Positions 8,105 through 15,592 of a stretch of 64,000 nt of DNA are shown here, in pieces. Within the stretch, counting starts at the first letter, position 1. Each line of letters begins with the position of its first letter. Position numbers and translations under genes: made by a program. This DNA comes from Flavobacterium jumunjinense (GTDB lineage Bacteria; Bacteroidota; Bacteroidia; Flavobacteriales; Flavobacteriaceae): assembly GCF_021650975.2 (NCBI RefSeq), contig NZ_CP091285.1:2604001-2668000 (forward strand), given 5' to 3'. The notes below the pieces were generated by a model. The model saw only the letters and a list, made by a program, of their open reading frames with translations, was not told the DNA's origin and searched no databases.

Positions 8105-8679
8105 AACTACTAAAAACACTCTTAGCAATGCTATTGCTCTTGTTTGTTTCTTGCGCTGTCAAGCACAAAGAAAAGCAACATGAAAAAGTAGCAGTGCAAC
8201 TAAAAAGTACTACCCATACTAAAAGCACAGCTTTAAAAGAAACACTTGCAACAAAAGCACTTGCTACTAAAAAAGAAGTAGAATTTGAAGTATCAAATGT
8301 AAGTTATCAAGGTAATAAAGGGGATTCGTTAGTCATAACAGAAACCAATTTGAATACTGGAGTAACAACCAAAAAAACGTATCAAGGTTCGGGAACATTC
8401 ACCCAAACCAAAACAAAAGGAAGTACTTCAGAAAACATAAAATCGACAACAAGAAATCAAGCTTCACAAAACAAAGCAGCAGAAAATCAAAACCATTTGG
8501 ATGCTAAAATACAACGATCCAAATCTAAAAAGTTAGTGGATAAACAAAGCTTTTTTAACTGGTGGTTACTATTGCTTTTAGTAGTAATTGCAATTGCTTG
8601 GTATTTGAACAAAGAATTCAATTGGGTTTTCAAATTGTACAGTCAAATTATGAAAGTTGCAAGTCTAATTTTTAAATAA
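8101..8679 (+). CDS. Lipoprotein with C-terminal transmembrane segment, unimolecular spanin candidate
   Basis: 192 aa. The N-terminus is a lipoprotein signal with lipobox FVSC (Cys18). A long hydrophilic, Thr/Lys/Gln-rich middle follows. A single transmembrane segment sits near the C-terminus (about 149-168, FFNWWLLLLLVVIAIAWYL). An outer-membrane lipid anchor at one end and an inner-membrane helix at the other is exactly the u-spanin layout, in which one protein links and fuses the two membranes at the last step of phage lysis. It is flanked by a holin candidate and an M23 peptidase, which supports the reading. Confidence 0.6.
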   Translation: MKLLKTLLAMLLLLFVSCAVKHKEKQHEKVAVQLKSTTHTKSTALKETLATKALATKKEVEFEVSNVSYQGNKGDSLVITETNLNTGVTTKKTYQGSGTFTQTKTKGSTSENIKSTTRNQASQNKAAENQNHLDAKIQRSKSKKLVDKQSFFNWWLLLLLVVIAIAWYLNKEFNWVFKLYSQIMKVASLIFK

Positions 8680-8687
8680 TTGAACCC

Positions 8688-9170
8688 ATGAAAAAAAGTA
8701 CCTGGTACATCATCGGAACAACAACATTATTATTTCTAATTATGGGAACAAAAAAAGCATTCGCAAAAATAACAGCCAATCAAAACCTAAGAACCTGCGA
8801 CTTGCATGGGTGCGGTTCTTTTGGTGCAAGTAGAGGCAACAGAAAACATAATGGTATTGATATTATAACAGTACCAGGAGAAAAAATCATGAGTCCAATT
8901 TCGGGAACAGTAACGCGCTATCCTTATCCGTATGGCAACGATTTAAGCTATACAGGCATTGAAATTGTAAATTCAGAATACAAAATAAAAATGTTCTATT
9001 TAAAACCAATAGCACCAATAGGAAGTACTGTATTTGCAGGTAAAATAATTGGTGTTTCTCAAAATATAGCTGCTAAATACAGTACAGCAATGACCAATCA
9101 TGTGCATTTAGAAGTGTATAAAAAACAAGGAACTAACTGGATTTTAATCGATCCTACAAACTTATTTTAA
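8688..9170 (+). CDS. M23-family metallopeptidase (phage-like element)
   Basis: 160 aa. An N-terminal hydrophobic segment (about 7-20) is followed by the M23 (LytM/lysostaphin) fold. Zinc ligands are visible as HNGID (H54, D58) and NHVHLE (H138, H140). GEKIMSPISGTV is the typical first beta hairpin. M23 enzymes cut peptide crosslinks in peptidoglycan. In this operon it is the likely endolysin or entry hydrolase. The domain is compact and appears complete. Confidence 0.8.
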   Translation: MKKSTWYIIGTTTLLFLIMGTKKAFAKITANQNLRTCDLHGCGSFGASRGNRKHNGIDIITVPGEKIMSPISGTVTRYPYPYGNDLSYTGIEIVNSEYKIKMFYLKPIAPIGSTVFAGKIIGVSQNIAAKYSTAMTNHVHLEVYKKQGTNWILIDPTNLF

Positions 9171-9171
9171 T

Positions 9172-9639
9172 ATGAAACCAATCCTAAAAAAAGCAATATT
9201 AGTTTCAGGTGTTTCTTTTGCATTAGTAGGCATTTTAGCTTACAACAAAGTACAGAAACTAAAACGTGTTTTTGAGAAACTAGAAATTGAACCCGTAAGC
9301 GTTCGAAATCTAAAAGTGTCCTTTACTGCCATCACTTTTACAACCGATATTTTATTTGTTAATCCAACCTCGGAAGAGTTTTCTGTGAGTGGTTATGTGG
9401 CTTCTTTAAAGCGATTGAACTTCTTTTATTCAGGCAAATATATAGCAACCATTCGTCCAGTAATAAATGAAATCGAAATTCCAGCCAATAACAAATTACT
9501 GTTTAAAAACTTACCTGTAGAATTGCCTTCAGGAGAAATTTTAGGTTCAATAATGGAACTTACCTCATTCGATATTAACAAGCTAAGTATTGAAGCTTTT
9601 ATTGATGTTGCAGGTTCAGAATATAGTATAAAAGGATAA
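9172..9639 (+). CDS. LEA14/WHy-like domain protein with N-terminal anchor (phage-like element)
   Basis: 155 aa. A hydrophobic N-terminal segment (about 7-24) is followed by a single beta-sandwich resembling LEA type-2 (WHy) domains: VRNLKVSFTAITFTTDILFVNPTSEEFSVSGY, then LFKNLPVELPSG. WHy domains are seen in stress and secretion proteins. Their use in a phage-like operon is unexplained. It starts one base after the M23 gene, consistent with one transcript. Confidence 0.55.
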   Translation: MKPILKKAILVSGVSFALVGILAYNKVQKLKRVFEKLEIEPVSVRNLKVSFTAITFTTDILFVNPTSEEFSVSGYVASLKRLNFFYSGKYIATIRPVINEIEIPANNKLLFKNLPVELPSGEILGSIMELTSFDINKLSIEAFIDVAGSEYSIKG

Positions 9640-9640
9640 T

Positions 9641-11854
9641 ATGAGTAAATCAGTAGAAAAATTCCACGCTTTAAATGGAGCAACTGTAAGTAGAGAAGAC
9701 TTACATAAAATAATCAATCTTGCTAAAAATGAAAACAATACAACAATCATTTACCGTTGTACTCGTGCTTTAGAGATATTTCCAAAAAACGAAAAAGAAT
9801 GCATTGTTGAAATTCAACAATATAAGTCAGCACTTAATGCACCACATCATTCAGGCTCATATAAAGAAGCCTTAGATGATTGTGGACGATTAAAAAAAGG
9901 TTGGAAATTTCAAAACGGGAATGTAATTCAAGTTAAAAAAGATACAAAAAAATCAGTTACAACAAAAGATAAGTCACTAAAAATAAAGGAAAAACCCGTT
10001 ATTAAAAAAAGTACCGATGATTCTAAAAATGTCCAAAAGACCCAAAATGTAGCTAAAAGAAAATCTAAATATGGGGTAAAAAAAGAAAAAAATAGAGTGC
10101 AAAAAGTTCAAAAAACAAGAACTTTTGAAAGAAAATCTTTTGCTCCTGAAGAATGGAAAAATGCTGATACTAGAAAAACAACATATTTAATTAAAAAGTA
10201 TCTTAAAGAGAAATTTGGTATTGATTGCCGTGTTAAATCTGAATATTATTCAGGAGGTAGTAGTTTGAATATTTGGTATAATTTTGGACCAGCTGAAAAG
10301 GTTGTAGAGGATGAAATAAAACGCTTGCAATATGGCTCTTTTGATGGAATGACGGATATGTATAATTATTCGGATAGATCCGAAAAAGGAATGATTTTAG
10401 ACGGATATAAATTAAATGAGTATAAGTTTGTATTTGTTAGCCGTGAAATTCCCAAAAGTTTTGATACTAGGCTTGCTATTCTTGTTTCTTCAGTTGATAA
10501 ATTTAACAACGTTCCACCTTTTGATGGCAATGAAAATAAATTACACGATAATTTCCCACAAAGATTTGGTGAATTTTGGTCTTGGGGTCAATTAGTAAGA
10601 TCTAAATTTTGGAACGCAAATTATGTAACTCAAAATGAAAGTGAAATAAAAGATTTAGAAATTCACGGAAATTTTAATGATTATCATTTAACTTATACGG
10701 TTAAGGGTAAGAAATACAACAGTAGAAAACCATCTATATACCCTACAAAAATGGTAAAAGAAAAAAACATTATTAAAAACCTTATTAGATTTATTGATTA
10801 TGGTAAAGATAATGTAGCAGTTATCGGATATACAGGGGAAATTAGTGATTATCTAGAAGAAGAGGGAGGAGAATACAGTAATGAAATTAAGTTTCAAGGA
10901 GAAAATCATTCAGGATTTATATTTCACAAATCAAAAGCAGATGCAGTTGCTAATATTTTGATAAATTATGCCAATGAAGACAAAAGTGCAGGATTATCTG
11001 CTCCCTCTCTTACAGGAGTTGCGAGAACTGCATTAGACTTTTATTCAAAGTCTAAAAAAAAAATCAAAATAAAAAGTAAAGAAGTTCTTAACGGTGTTTC
11101 AGTTATTGAAGAACAAGAAGCAGAAAAGCCTGTTGCAACAAACAAATTAATGCAAATGCAGTTTGACTCGTTACCCATTAATGAAGAATGGCAGGAGCTC
11201 ATGCAAAACCCAGCAGCTAATTTAAAAATTGCCATTTGGGGAAAACCAAAAAATGGTAAAACTTCGGCATCCTTACAAATGGCAAATTATTTTACCAACT
11301 TCGGGAATGTGCTTTATAATTTCGCAGACCAGGGCTTTAATAAATCAACACAAGATTTATGGATTAACTCAGGGTTAGCAGACAATTCAAATGCCTATCC
11401 TGATGATTCCGATACCATAGAAGCACTTGAAAAAGAAATTGCAACAGGAAAGTATAAGTTCGTTTTTATAGACATGATTTCCGATTACATACGGTTAGAA
11501 AAAATTAAGCCGGAAGACTTCAAAAAACGATTCATTAAAAAATATCCTAGTGTATCCTTCATTTTAATTTTTGAAGTTACCAAAAGTGGCGACTTTAAAG
11601 GGGATCAAGGTTGGACACATTTAGTCGATGCGATAATGACAGTAGAAGATTTCTTAATTGAAAACAGAGGTCGTTACGGAATGGGGGAGCGTGTCGTTTG
11701 GGAAGAAGGTTTTAAAAAGTTCAATCCTAAGAGATATCAAGAATATTTAGAAAACAAAACAACTAGCACAACGGAAGTAATAGAAGAAGAACAAACTGAA
11801 AATATACCTGGTCCCGTTACTAACGTTCCAGAATTTTCATTTCAAATACAATAA
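9641..11854 (+). CDS. Polyvalent protein: LPD29-like region plus RecA-fold ATPase (phage-like element)
   Basis: 737 aa, the largest gene of the element. Residues 75-100 carry KEAL-DCG-RLKKGWKF, also found in the 45-aa protein downstream. A lysine-rich linker follows. Residues about 185-290 (FGIDCRVKSEYYSGGSSLNI, then GPAEKVVEDEI) resemble the LPD29 domain of large polyvalent proteins. The C-terminal part is a RecA/RadA/DnaB-type ATPase: Walker A GKPKNGKTS (534-542), Walker B-like KFVFIDMISD, and EVTKSGDFKGDQGWTHLVDA, which matches the RadA-type region near the active site. It may act in DNA replication, packaging or injection. It is not an FtsK/A32-type packaging ATPase by motif. Confidence 0.7.
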   Translation: MSKSVEKFHALNGATVSREDLHKIINLAKNENNTTIIYRCTRALEIFPKNEKECIVEIQQYKSALNAPHHSGSYKEALDDCGRLKKGWKFQNGNVIQVKKDTKKSVTTKDKSLKIKEKPVIKKSTDDSKNVQKTQNVAKRKSKYGVKKEKNRVQKVQKTRTFERKSFAPEEWKNADTRKTTYLIKKYLKEKFGIDCRVKSEYYSGGSSLNIWYNFGPAEKVVEDEIKRLQYGSFDGMTDMYNYSDRSEKGMILDGYKLNEYKFVFVSREIPKSFDTRLAILVSSVDKFNNVPPFDGNENKLHDNFPQRFGEFWSWGQLVRSKFWNANYVTQNESEIKDLEIHGNFNDYHLTYTVKGKKYNSRKPSIYPTKMVKEKNIIKNLIRFIDYGKDNVAVIGYTGEISDYLEEEGGEYSNEIKFQGENHSGFIFHKSKADAVANILINYANEDKSAGLSAPSLTGVARTALDFYSKSKKKIKIKSKEVLNGVSVIEEQEAEKPVATNKLMQMQFDSLPINEEWQELMQNPAANLKIAIWGKPKNGKTSASLQMANYFTNFGNVLYNFADQGFNKSTQDLWINSGLADNSNAYPDDSDTIEALEKEIATGKYKFVFIDMISDYIRLEKIKPEDFKKRFIKKYPSVSFILIFEVTKSGDFKGDQGWTHLVDAIMTVEDFLIENRGRYGMGERVVWEEGFKKFNPKRYQEYLENKTTSTTEVIEEEQTENIPGPVTNVPEFSFQIQ

Positions 11855-11885
11855 ATCAATCATCAATCAAAAAACGTAATCAATT

Positions 11886-12023
11886 ATGAGTACAAAACGA
11901 GTAAGTAAGAAAGAAGCATTAACCTCATGCGGAACAAAATTAAAGAAAGGCTACAAATATGTAAAAGGTGGAGCAGTGGTTAAAGTAACCGCTAAAAAGA
12001 AAGTCAAATCTAAGAAAAAGTAA
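11886..12023 (+). CDS. Small highly basic protein sharing a motif with the ATPase N-terminus
   Basis: 45 aa (ATG 11,886), with about a third Lys/Arg. Its core KEALTSCGTKLKKGYKY aligns with residues 75-90 of the preceding 737-aa protein (KEALDDCG-RLKKGWKF). The basic tail (KKKVKSKKK) suggests nucleic-acid binding or a membrane-associated peptide. It is the last gene of the operon, just before a terminator. Confidence 0.6.
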   Translation: MSTKRVSKKEALTSCGTKLKKGYKYVKGGAVVKVTAKKKVKSKKK

Positions 12024-12040
12024 ATTTTTTCAATGCTAAA

Positions 12041-12076
12041 AAAACCGTTGCAATTTTTGTTGCAACGGTTTTTTTG
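12041..12076 (+). terminator. Intrinsic terminator ending the phage-like operon
   Basis: AAAACCGTTGCAA (12,041-12,053) pairs with TTGCAACGGTTTT (12,060-12,072) and a T run follows. A related hairpin with the same CCGTTG/TTGCAACGG core occurs at 18,103-18,143. Confidence 0.85.
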
Positions 12077-12124
12077 TGGTTTTATGTTTAAAGATAACGG
12101 ATGTTTATATCCAACTAACCCATC

Positions 12125-12206
12125 TTTTTGCGAACCGCCGAGTACGAGAACCGTACGCTCGGTGGTGTGAGAGGCGCACTCTGTCAGTTACTGACAGAGC
12201 CGTCTA
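12125..12206 (+). ncRNA. Group II intron 3' remnant (domains V and VI)
   Basis: GCGAACCGCCGAG followed by GTACGAGAACCGTAC and CTCGGTGGTGTGAGAGG is the characteristic domain V hairpin of bacterial group II introns: outer stem ACCGCCGAG/CTCGGTGGT with one G-U pair, a 2-nt bulge, an upper stem and a small loop. It is followed by a domain VI-like hairpin CTCTGTCAGT/ACTGACAGAG. The usual intron end CTACTCGATTA is split here by the IS110 insertion: the remainder, CGATTACCC, lies after 13,670. No reverse transcriptase or upstream intron domains are present. Confidence 0.75.
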
Positions 12207-12208
12207 CT

Positions 12209-12440
12209 CATATCTTTGTGAATAATATAAATCTAAGGTTGATTAATATCTTTGTAAGTAAATGAAAACTAAGGTTGGCTCTAGACAGGTCTACTAAACA
12301 CGTATTTACGATGTTGTAATCGAGGAATATCCAACTTTAGTTTCTTCTTTCAAAGTTTGAACAGTACTTATAGATATTAGTTAGTTCTAATAATCTTGAA
12401 TAAATGATGAGTAAAAACAAAGAGGGAGAATTCATTTTAA
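12209..12440 (+). ncRNA. Predicted IS110 bridge RNA, copy 1
   Basis: The non-coding left end holds a stem (12,266-12,278 with 12,331-12,343, 13 bp with one G-U) enclosing a 52-nt internal loop. On its 5' side is GTCTACT (12,289-12,295), identical to the left flank at 12,202-12,208. On its 3' side is GTAATCGAG (12,316-12,324), the reverse complement of the right flank CTCGATTAC (13,669-13,677). Between them is a small hairpin (12,298-12,314). Downstream, ACAGTAC (12,361-12,367) equals the element's right end (13,662-13,668), and AGATATTAG (12,372-12,380) nearly matches the complement of the left end. This is the target loop plus donor loop layout of IS621-type bridge RNAs. Confidence 0.75.
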
Positions 12441-12443
12441 TCT

Positions 12444-13541
12444 ATGTTTCATTTAAAAAAGACAGTTATGGTAAAGTTAATGAAGTATGCAGTTGGCATT
12501 GATGTTTCCAAGGATAAATTTGATGTTTGTTTTTGTGAAATTGATACCGTTCAGCAGATTAATATTAAATCAAGTCAAAGGTTTTCCAATACCGATAAGA
12601 AGTTTAAAGAATTTGATTTATGGCTTGGGAAGAATCAAAAAGAAAAAATCCCCTTGATTTTAACAATGGAGGCCACTGGTGTTTATTATGAAAAAATAGC
12701 TCTGTATCTCTATAAAAAAGGTTACTCGGTATCAGTTGTGCTTCCAACAAAAGCAAAGAAGTATATGCAAGCATTGGGTTTAAAATCAAAAAATGACAAG
12801 ATTGACGCAAAGGGTCTTGCGCGAATGGCTGCTGAACAGAGACATGATCTTTGGCAACCTATGGGTGATTATTTTTACAAGTTACGTCAATTAACTAGGC
12901 ATCATGAACAACTTCAACAATCAAAAACACATTTTGCAAATCAAATGCACGCTCTTGATCATGGTTCTTTTCAGGTAAAAGAAGTTGTTAGCCATCAACG
13001 GAAAATGATTTCGTTGATTGAAAAACAAATAGTGGAGACCTTAAAGTTTATTAAAGAGCATATCAATAGTAGTGAAGAAGTAAAGCAAAAAGTAGATAAT
13101 ATTTGTCTAGTCAAAGGGATTGGTTTATTGACAGTAGCAACAATAATAGGGGAAACAAATGGGTTTGAGATGTTTAAAAATATTAGGCAACTGGTAAGCT
13201 ATTCGGGATATGATGTAGTGGAAAATCAATCGGGAAAACATTTTGGAAAAACTAAAATTTCTAAAAAAGGGAACGCCCATATCAGACGAATATTACACAT
13301 GCCTTCCTTCACAGTAGTGAGATATGATCAAAAACCTTTTGCTGATTTATTTGAAAGGGTTTATGAGAGAACAAATATTAAAATGAAGGGATATGTTGCT
13401 GTTCAGAGAAAGATGTTAATCTACATCTATACGCTTTGGAAAAATAATCAACCGTATCAGCCTCAAGAGAATAATATTTCCGGTAATGATGAGTCTAAGT
13501 CTCTCTTTCTGCTTGTTTCCGAAGGAAACATTATAGATTAG
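12444..13541 (+). CDS. IS110-family recombinase (DEDD), copy 1
   Basis: This protein of up to 365 aa has a RuvC-like N-terminal domain: AVGIDVSKDKFDV, EATGVYYE and NDKIDAKGLARMA supply the DEDD acidic residues. The C-terminal Tnp domain has VKGIGLLTVATIIGE and YDVVENQSGKHFGKTKISKKGN, with the likely catalytic serine in NQSG. The family performs bridge-RNA-guided recombination between a circular donor and a short target. An ATG at 12,468 or 12,483 fits the N-terminus of copy 2 better than 12,444. The protein appears full length. Confidence 0.9.
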   Translation: MFHLKKTVMVKLMKYAVGIDVSKDKFDVCFCEIDTVQQINIKSSQRFSNTDKKFKEFDLWLGKNQKEKIPLILTMEATGVYYEKIALYLYKKGYSVSVVLPTKAKKYMQALGLKSKNDKIDAKGLARMAAEQRHDLWQPMGDYFYKLRQLTRHHEQLQQSKTHFANQMHALDHGSFQVKEVVSHQRKMISLIEKQIVETLKFIKEHINSSEEVKQKVDNICLVKGIGLLTVATIIGETNGFEMFKNIRQLVSYSGYDVVENQSGKHFGKTKISKKGNAHIRRILHMPSFTVVRYDQKPFADLFERVYERTNIKMKGYVAVQRKMLIYIYTLWKNNQPYQPQENNISGNDESKSLFLLVSEGNIID

Positions 13542-13686
13542 AAAAAGAAGAAATAGTCCTGGAAAAAACCAGGACTATACTAGAAGAACTTCCGTGCAAA
13601 GAGTCACCTGAAGTCCTCTTTCTGCTAGAGTAAAATTACGAAAATTTATTTGTTTTTTAAGACAGTACCTCGATTACCCACAGTAT

Positions 13687-14040
13687 TTATTTCAAAATCT
13701 TGTTCATATATAAGTTGGATATAATTAGAATACCCATAAGGATTACAAGTAAAAGCATAATAAAGATAGAATCTTTATGTTTGATATGTGCGATTATAGC
13801 TGTTATTAAAAATAATCCAACACCTGCATAAGTCCATTCTTTTAGTTGCAAAGAAGCAAATGGTATTAGTAATACAATTGCAGCTATCAATTTTAAAGCA
13901 GCTAGTTCTACCCTGAAAAAGTCAGGAAAACCTAAAGCTTTAATTCCTTGAATTGTACTTTTACTGAATAAATAACTATAAGAGCTTAAGAGGAGGAAAA
14001 CTGATATAATTACTGTTGAAGACCAATATATTACTTTCAT
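13687..14040 (-). CDS. DoxX-like small membrane protein
   Basis: 117 aa with four predicted transmembrane helices (about 5-22, 47-65, 70-86, 93-112). The pattern, including GFPDFFRVELAALKLIAAIVLL, fits the DoxX-like family of four-helix membrane proteins associated with redox stress. It lies one base downstream of the SDR gene on the same strand, so it is co-transcribed with it under the adjacent TetR operator. Its exact activity is unknown. Confidence 0.7.
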   Translation of the reverse strand: MKVIYWSSTVIISVFLLLSSYSYLFSKSTIQGIKALGFPDFFRVELAALKLIAAIVLLIPFASLQLKEWTYAGVGLFLITAIIAHIKHKDSIFIMLLLVILMGILIISNLYMNKILK

Positions 14041-14041
14041 A

Positions 14042-14902
14042 TTATAAAAAACTATCGGTAATTTGTTTCACCAATTTAGTGCCATCTGGGTCCGCTTTTG
14101 TTTTTAGCTCACAAAAATCTTCTGCCCATTTTGAAGTTCGGATTCTTAAAGGTGGATTTTCGTTTTGAGCAATGCCGAAAACAACTTCAGCTACTTCAAG
14201 GCCTGTTTGATATACTTGATCTTTACTTTCTGTAGCTCTTTTTTGATTGCCAGCCATATATCTTTCGAATATTGGTAAGTATTCACCTGTTGCAAATTGT
14301 CCTTCAGTCGCAGATTTTTCAATAGCAGAAGTCATAAATTCGGTGGCTATTCCACCTGGTTCAACGCAAGTAATTTTGATGTTAAAGGCATCACTAACAT
14401 AGGTTGCAAGTCCTTCCATAAATCCTTCTACAGCAAATTTAGCACCGCAATATAATTCGTTAAAAGGTTGTCCAACCAAACCGCCAACAGAGGTAATACT
14501 AATTATTTGGCCAGATTTTTGTTTTCTCATATAAGGCAGTACGGCTTGTGTGCAAAATACTACTCCGTGATAATTTACGTCAGTAACCCATCTGATTTCT
14601 TCCTCTGAAGCTTGCTCTGTTGTTTTCGCAAAACCAGCACCTGCGTTATTCACTAATACATCTATCTTTCCATCTTTTTCTATAATAGTCCTTACGGTTG
14701 ATTCTATTGAATCTATTTTAGTTACATCTAAAGGAAGTATTTCTATATTCAGATTTTCTTCCTGAATTTTCTGTTTAAGTTTTTCCGATTTTTTAAGATT
14801 TCGCATTGTAGCGTAAACTTTGTAGTTGTTTTTGGCGAATAGAATAGCACTTTCAAATCCTACGCCTGTTGATGTTCCTGTGATTAATACATTTTTAGTC
14901 AT
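14042..14902 (-). CDS. Short-chain dehydrogenase/reductase
   Basis: 286 aa, classical SDR. The cofactor motif TGTSTGVGFE is at the N-terminus (about 8-17), followed by NNAGAG, the catalytic Ser in ISITSVGG, and YCGAK (Tyr-x-x-x-Lys). It is an NAD(P)-dependent oxidoreductase with substrate unknown. A TGGAACGAACGTTCATTCCA-type palindrome lies 14 bp upstream of its start, between it and the TetR gene, so repression by that regulator is likely. It forms an operon with the DoxX-like gene. Confidence 0.85.
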   Translation of the reverse strand: MTKNVLITGTSTGVGFESAILFAKNNYKVYATMRNLKKSEKLKQKIQEENLNIEILPLDVTKIDSIESTVRTIIEKDGKIDVLVNNAGAGFAKTTEQASEEEIRWVTDVNYHGVVFCTQAVLPYMRKQKSGQIISITSVGGLVGQPFNELYCGAKFAVEGFMEGLATYVSDAFNIKITCVEPGGIATEFMTSAIEKSATEGQFATGEYLPIFERYMAGNQKRATESKDQVYQTGLEVAEVVFGIAQNENPPLRIRTSKWAEDFCELKTKADPDGTKLVKQITDSFL

Positions 14903-14915
14903 AATTGTAATTTTA

Positions 14916-14936
14916 TGGAACGAACGTTCATTCCAA
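14916..14936. promoter_or_regulatory. TetR-type palindromic operator in front of the SDR gene
   Basis: The GGAA-N10-TTCC palindrome (core GAACGTTC) lies between the TetR stop and the SDR start. It shares the TTGGAATGA half-site with the second site at 15,531-15,548. Confidence 0.6.
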
Positions 14937-14954
14937 GTTATTGATAAATTTTTT

Positions 14955-15512
14955 TTATTCTTTGATGGCGTCCCAAACCATTGTTACTTGATTTTTAAGG
15001 GAAGCTTGTTTTCTCTCGGTTTGTGTTTGATTAAAATACCATCTTAAATAGGATAAAATAGCACCACCTATAAACATTAAAATTTCTTCAATGTCTATGT
15101 TTTTGATAATGCGTTGTTGTTTTCCCAATATTAAAAGTTCAAAAACAGGAGTAATAGATTTTCGACCTTCTTCTTTGCTATTTTCCGTTATAATAGGAGA
15201 TGCTTGTAGTTGCTCCATAAATCGGAAATAGTTAGGATTGTTAATGAAGAAAGTAACAGCAATAGTAAAATAGTTTTCAAATTGAGTTTTGATTGGCTTA
15301 TCCGATTCAAAATTCTCAAAGAGTAATTTTTCCTGTTTTTTTATATCAGTGTAAATTTCATTAATTAAGGCTTCTTTGTTTGGAAAGTAGTTGTAGATCG
15401 TTCCCATTCCAGTTTTTGCCGCTTTGCCAATAGCAGACATAGGAGTATTATGAACGCCTTTTTCTACAAGTAGCTCGAGTGCAGAAGCTAATATGATTTG
15501 TTTTTTATTCAC
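14955..15512 (-). CDS. TetR/AcrR-family transcriptional repressor
   Basis: 185 aa from GTG 15,512. The N-terminal helix-turn-helix reads KKQIILASALELLVEKGVHNTPMSAIGKAAKTGMGTIYNYFPNKEAL, the standard TetR DNA-binding domain. The C-terminal ligand domain is diverged. An upstream in-frame ATG at 15,548 exists, but it lies upstream of a good promoter (CAAATATA at 15,517-15,524 on the plus strand is TATATTTG on the minus strand), so GTG 15,512 is preferred. It likely represses itself and the SDR-DoxX pair through the palindromes at 15,531 and 14,916. Confidence 0.85.
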   Translation of the reverse strand: MNKKQIILASALELLVEKGVHNTPMSAIGKAAKTGMGTIYNYFPNKEALINEIYTDIKKQEKLLFENFESDKPIKTQFENYFTIAVTFFINNPNYFRFMEQLQASPIITENSKEEGRKSITPVFELLILGKQQRIIKNIDIEEILMFIGGAILSYLRWYFNQTQTERKQASLKNQVTMVWDAIKE

Positions 15513-15516
15513 TTTG

Positions 15517-15548
15517 CAAATATACAACAATTGGAATGATTGTTCCAA
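15517..15548 (-). promoter_or_regulatory. tetR promoter with embedded operator
   Basis: The -7 box TATATTTG (15,517-15,524) stands right before the GTG start, and TTGG/TTTG lies about 21 bp upstream. The palindrome TTGGAATGATTGTTCCAA (15,531-15,548) occupies the spacer, so a bound repressor would block RNA polymerase. This supports autoregulation and a nearly leaderless message. Confidence 0.55.
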
Positions 15549-15592
15549 ATTTTTATGATTTTTTTGTGGAACTGGTAGTAATTTTATATTGT

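Larger units (their letters stand above)
12207..13670 (+). mobile_element. IS110-family insertion sequence, copy 1
   Basis: The ends were set by comparison with copy 2. Both left ends read CT-CATATCTTT and both right ends GAYAGTAC-CT, so the element is bounded by CT cores (12,207-12,208 and 13,669-13,670). There are no terminal inverted repeats and no target duplication, as expected for IS110. It contains an upstream bridge-RNA region and one recombinase gene, and it is inserted in the 3' end of a group II intron remnant. Confidence 0.8.

Noticed and set aside
9641..11854. FtsK/A32-type DNA packaging ATPase
   Set aside because: The Walker region and the EVTKSGDFKGDQ segment fit RadA/DnaB-like RecA folds better than the A32 motif.
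12125..12206. Complete group II intron
   Set aside because: Only domains V and VI are visible and no reverse transcriptase gene is present.
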